Positions 12,907-13,702 of a stretch of 13,702 nt of DNA are shown here, piece after piece. The position numbers and the translations under genes were made by a program. Under the pieces are notes generated by a model, which was given only the letters and a program-made list of their open reading frames with translations, did no database searches and had not been told where the DNA came from. This stretch comes from an uncultured Collinsella sp. GTDB taxonomy: Bacteria; Actinomycetota; Coriobacteriia; Coriobacteriales; Coriobacteriaceae. Location: assembly GCA_900554455.1 (NCBI GenBank), contig USHT01000007.1, positions 1-13,702 of the forward strand, given 5' to 3'. The first letter of the stretch is position 1. Each line of letters begins with the position of its first letter.

Positions 12907-13056
12907 CCCCGGCATCGGTTGCCAGCTCATGTCGACGACAAGTGCGGTAGCATTATGCTGGGGCGCGACGCCGGCTTTGTCGTGTTCAGTCCCGACCTTA
13001 CCCTGGTCGAGACGTGTGTGGGTGGCAACAGCGTCGGTAACGCGTTTGCCGAGTAG
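12907..13056 (+). pseudogene. Remnant of a deacetylase (nagA) 3' end
   Basis: The frame ending at TAG 13054-13056 reads VDDKCGSIM-LGRDAGFVVF-SPDLTLVET-CVGGNSVGNAFAE. It matches the last 41 residues of the deacetylase at 9029-10198 at 31 positions by hand count, and also at the DNA level. Clear similarity begins near 12925 and may extend back to about 12907. No start codon, ribosome binding site or catalytic part is present, so this is a fragment, not a gene. It begins 15 or so bases after the lacC stop, lies in the lacC frame, and runs in the same direction as the intact gene. It is diverged from it, so it is either an old partial duplication or the end of a former second deacetylase. Confidence 0.85.
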
Positions 13057-13088
13057 CCGCCAAGGAAGCGATCCGAGAGGGGATTTAG

Positions 13089-13562
13089 ATGATTTACGGT
13101 GCATTGGGCGATATCGAGGAGTACCGCGGAATGCTCAAGGGCCTCGACGTGCTGATCGACTGGCTCGAGGAGAACGACCCGGCGGAGCTCGAGGTCGGCA
13201 GCCATCCGATTCTGGGCGACAAGGTCTTTGCGAACGTCATGGCTCCCACGACGCGTCCCGAGGCCGAGGCCCACTACGAGACGCATCAGCGCTATCACGA
13301 CCTGCAGATCGACATTGAGGGTCGCGAGGCCTTTAAGGTTGCCACGGGCAGTCTGACGCTGGTCCAGGAGTTTGACGAGAAGGACGACTACGATCTGGTC
13401 GATTCCGACGCTTCGATCGCCGGCGATCTTGCTGACGACAAGTTTGCGCTGTTTGTTGCCGGCGAGCCTCATATGCCCACGCTCGAGTTCTCGGGCGATG
13501 GCGCGCAGCCGGTCAAGAAGATCTGCTTTAAGCTGCTTGCAGATGCTTACTGGGAGGAGTAG
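13089..13562 (+). CDS. yhcH: YhcH/YjgK/YiaL-family protein (DUF386, NanQ-like)
   Basis: A 157-residue cupin-like protein. The family signature is visible: HYETHQRYHDLQIDIEGRE (residues 62-80), with His66 and the conserved acidic residues, and FVAGEPHMP (122-130) with His128, which in homologues binds a metal. The C-terminus KKICFKL is also typical. NanQ of this family is an anomerase for sialic acid, and relatives occur beside many amino-sugar and PTS gene sets, where a sugar-anomerase role is suspected but mostly untested. The ATG has AGGGGA at 13078-13083, 5-base spacing. It follows the nagA remnant by 32 bases and probably belongs to the lacX-lacC transcript, since no terminator lies between. 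The same family has also been called the beta subunit of beta-galactosidase (EbgC) by weak similarity. Confidence 0.9.
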   Translation: MIYGALGDIEEYRGMLKGLDVLIDWLEENDPAELEVGSHPILGDKVFANVMAPTTRPEAEAHYETHQRYHDLQIDIEGREAFKVATGSLTLVQEFDEKDDYDLVDSDASIAGDLADDKFALFVAGEPHMPTLEFSGDGAQPVKKICFKLLADAYWEE

Positions 13563-13622
13563 CGCGCTGCTCGGCTGAGCTGTTCGTGTTGCGAGCGTTA
13601 TCCCTTGGGGGAGCTCGCTTGG

Positions 13623-13666
13623 GCCCCGCTGAACGCGGTTCCTTTGGGGATTGCGGTTGGCGGGGC
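13623..13666. other. Possible stem-loop in the G/T-rich tail after yhcH
   Basis: GCCCCGC (13623-13629) and GCGGGGC (13660-13666) are exact reverse complements about 30 bases apart, followed by TTGTTGTTGAG, which is only weakly T-rich. It might terminate the lacX-yhcH transcript. The remaining bases 13563-13702 hold no frame I would call. Confidence 0.3.
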
Positions 13667-13702
13667 TTGTTGTTGAGTGGGGAGTTGCCGGCGGCGTTGT
13701 GC

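Noticed and set aside
12892..13056. Read-through extension of lacC into the nagA remnant (same frame)
   Set aside because: The kinase is full length at its TAG stop and the extra segment is deacetylase-like; a fusion is not supported.
10907..13104. Two long minus-strand open frames (340 and 384 codons) opposite the epimerase and kinase
   Set aside because: Both cover recognised plus-strand enzymes with conserved active-site motifs; the antisense products have none.

Overview
The window looks like a chromosomal segment of a high-GC, gut-type Actinomycetota, most plausibly a Coriobacteriia member such as Collinsella. This is inferred from the codon style, the mannose-family PTS genes, the DUF2975/XRE pair and the overall gene set. 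No rRNA, tRNA, CRISPR array, insertion sequence or phage gene was seen.

Layout. Positions 1-594 hold the 3' part of an isocitrate dehydrogenase gene. A hairpin follows, then an unrecognised acidic single-pass membrane protein (721-1803) with a strong terminator. A minus-strand pair (2802-1915) encodes a DUF2975 membrane protein and a small XRE regulator. A 700-base intergenic region rich in palindromes (2803-3505) precedes the first sugar operon (3506-6712): EIIA, YajC, EIIB, EIIC and EIID of a mannose-family PTS of the N-acetylgalactosamine type. After a terminator come a GntR/HutC-type regulator (6898-7629), a SIS-domain AgaS deaminase/isomerase (7744-8910) with a strong terminator, and an amino-sugar-6-phosphate deacetylase (9029-10198). 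A minus-strand flavodoxin-like protein (10858-10274) converges on the deacetylase. The last group is an aldose-1-epimerase-like protein (11015-11896), a PfkB-type tagatose-6-phosphate kinase (11956-12891), a broken copy of the deacetylase 3' end (about 12907-13056) and a YhcH-family protein (13089-13562).

How the genes fit together. They spell a GalNAc route: uptake and phosphorylation to GalNAc-6-P by the PTS, deacetylation to galactosamine-6-P, deamination/isomerisation to tagatose-6-P by AgaS, and phosphorylation to tagatose-1,6-bisphosphate by the kinase. The epimerase and YhcH protein would handle anomers. The tagatose-bisphosphate aldolase is not in the window. An identical 13-base motif lies upstream of both the PTS operon and agaS, and is the likely operator of the GntR protein between them.

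The main points of interest are the shared operator, the 3'-deacetylase remnant bracketing a 2.7-kb segment, the roughly 80-residue insertion in EIID, a leader able to hide the EIIA ribosome binding site in one of two exclusive folds, and paired inverted repeats about 220 bp apart upstream of the PTS operon. The pathway itself is known biology. I did not find a clearly new enzymatic system.
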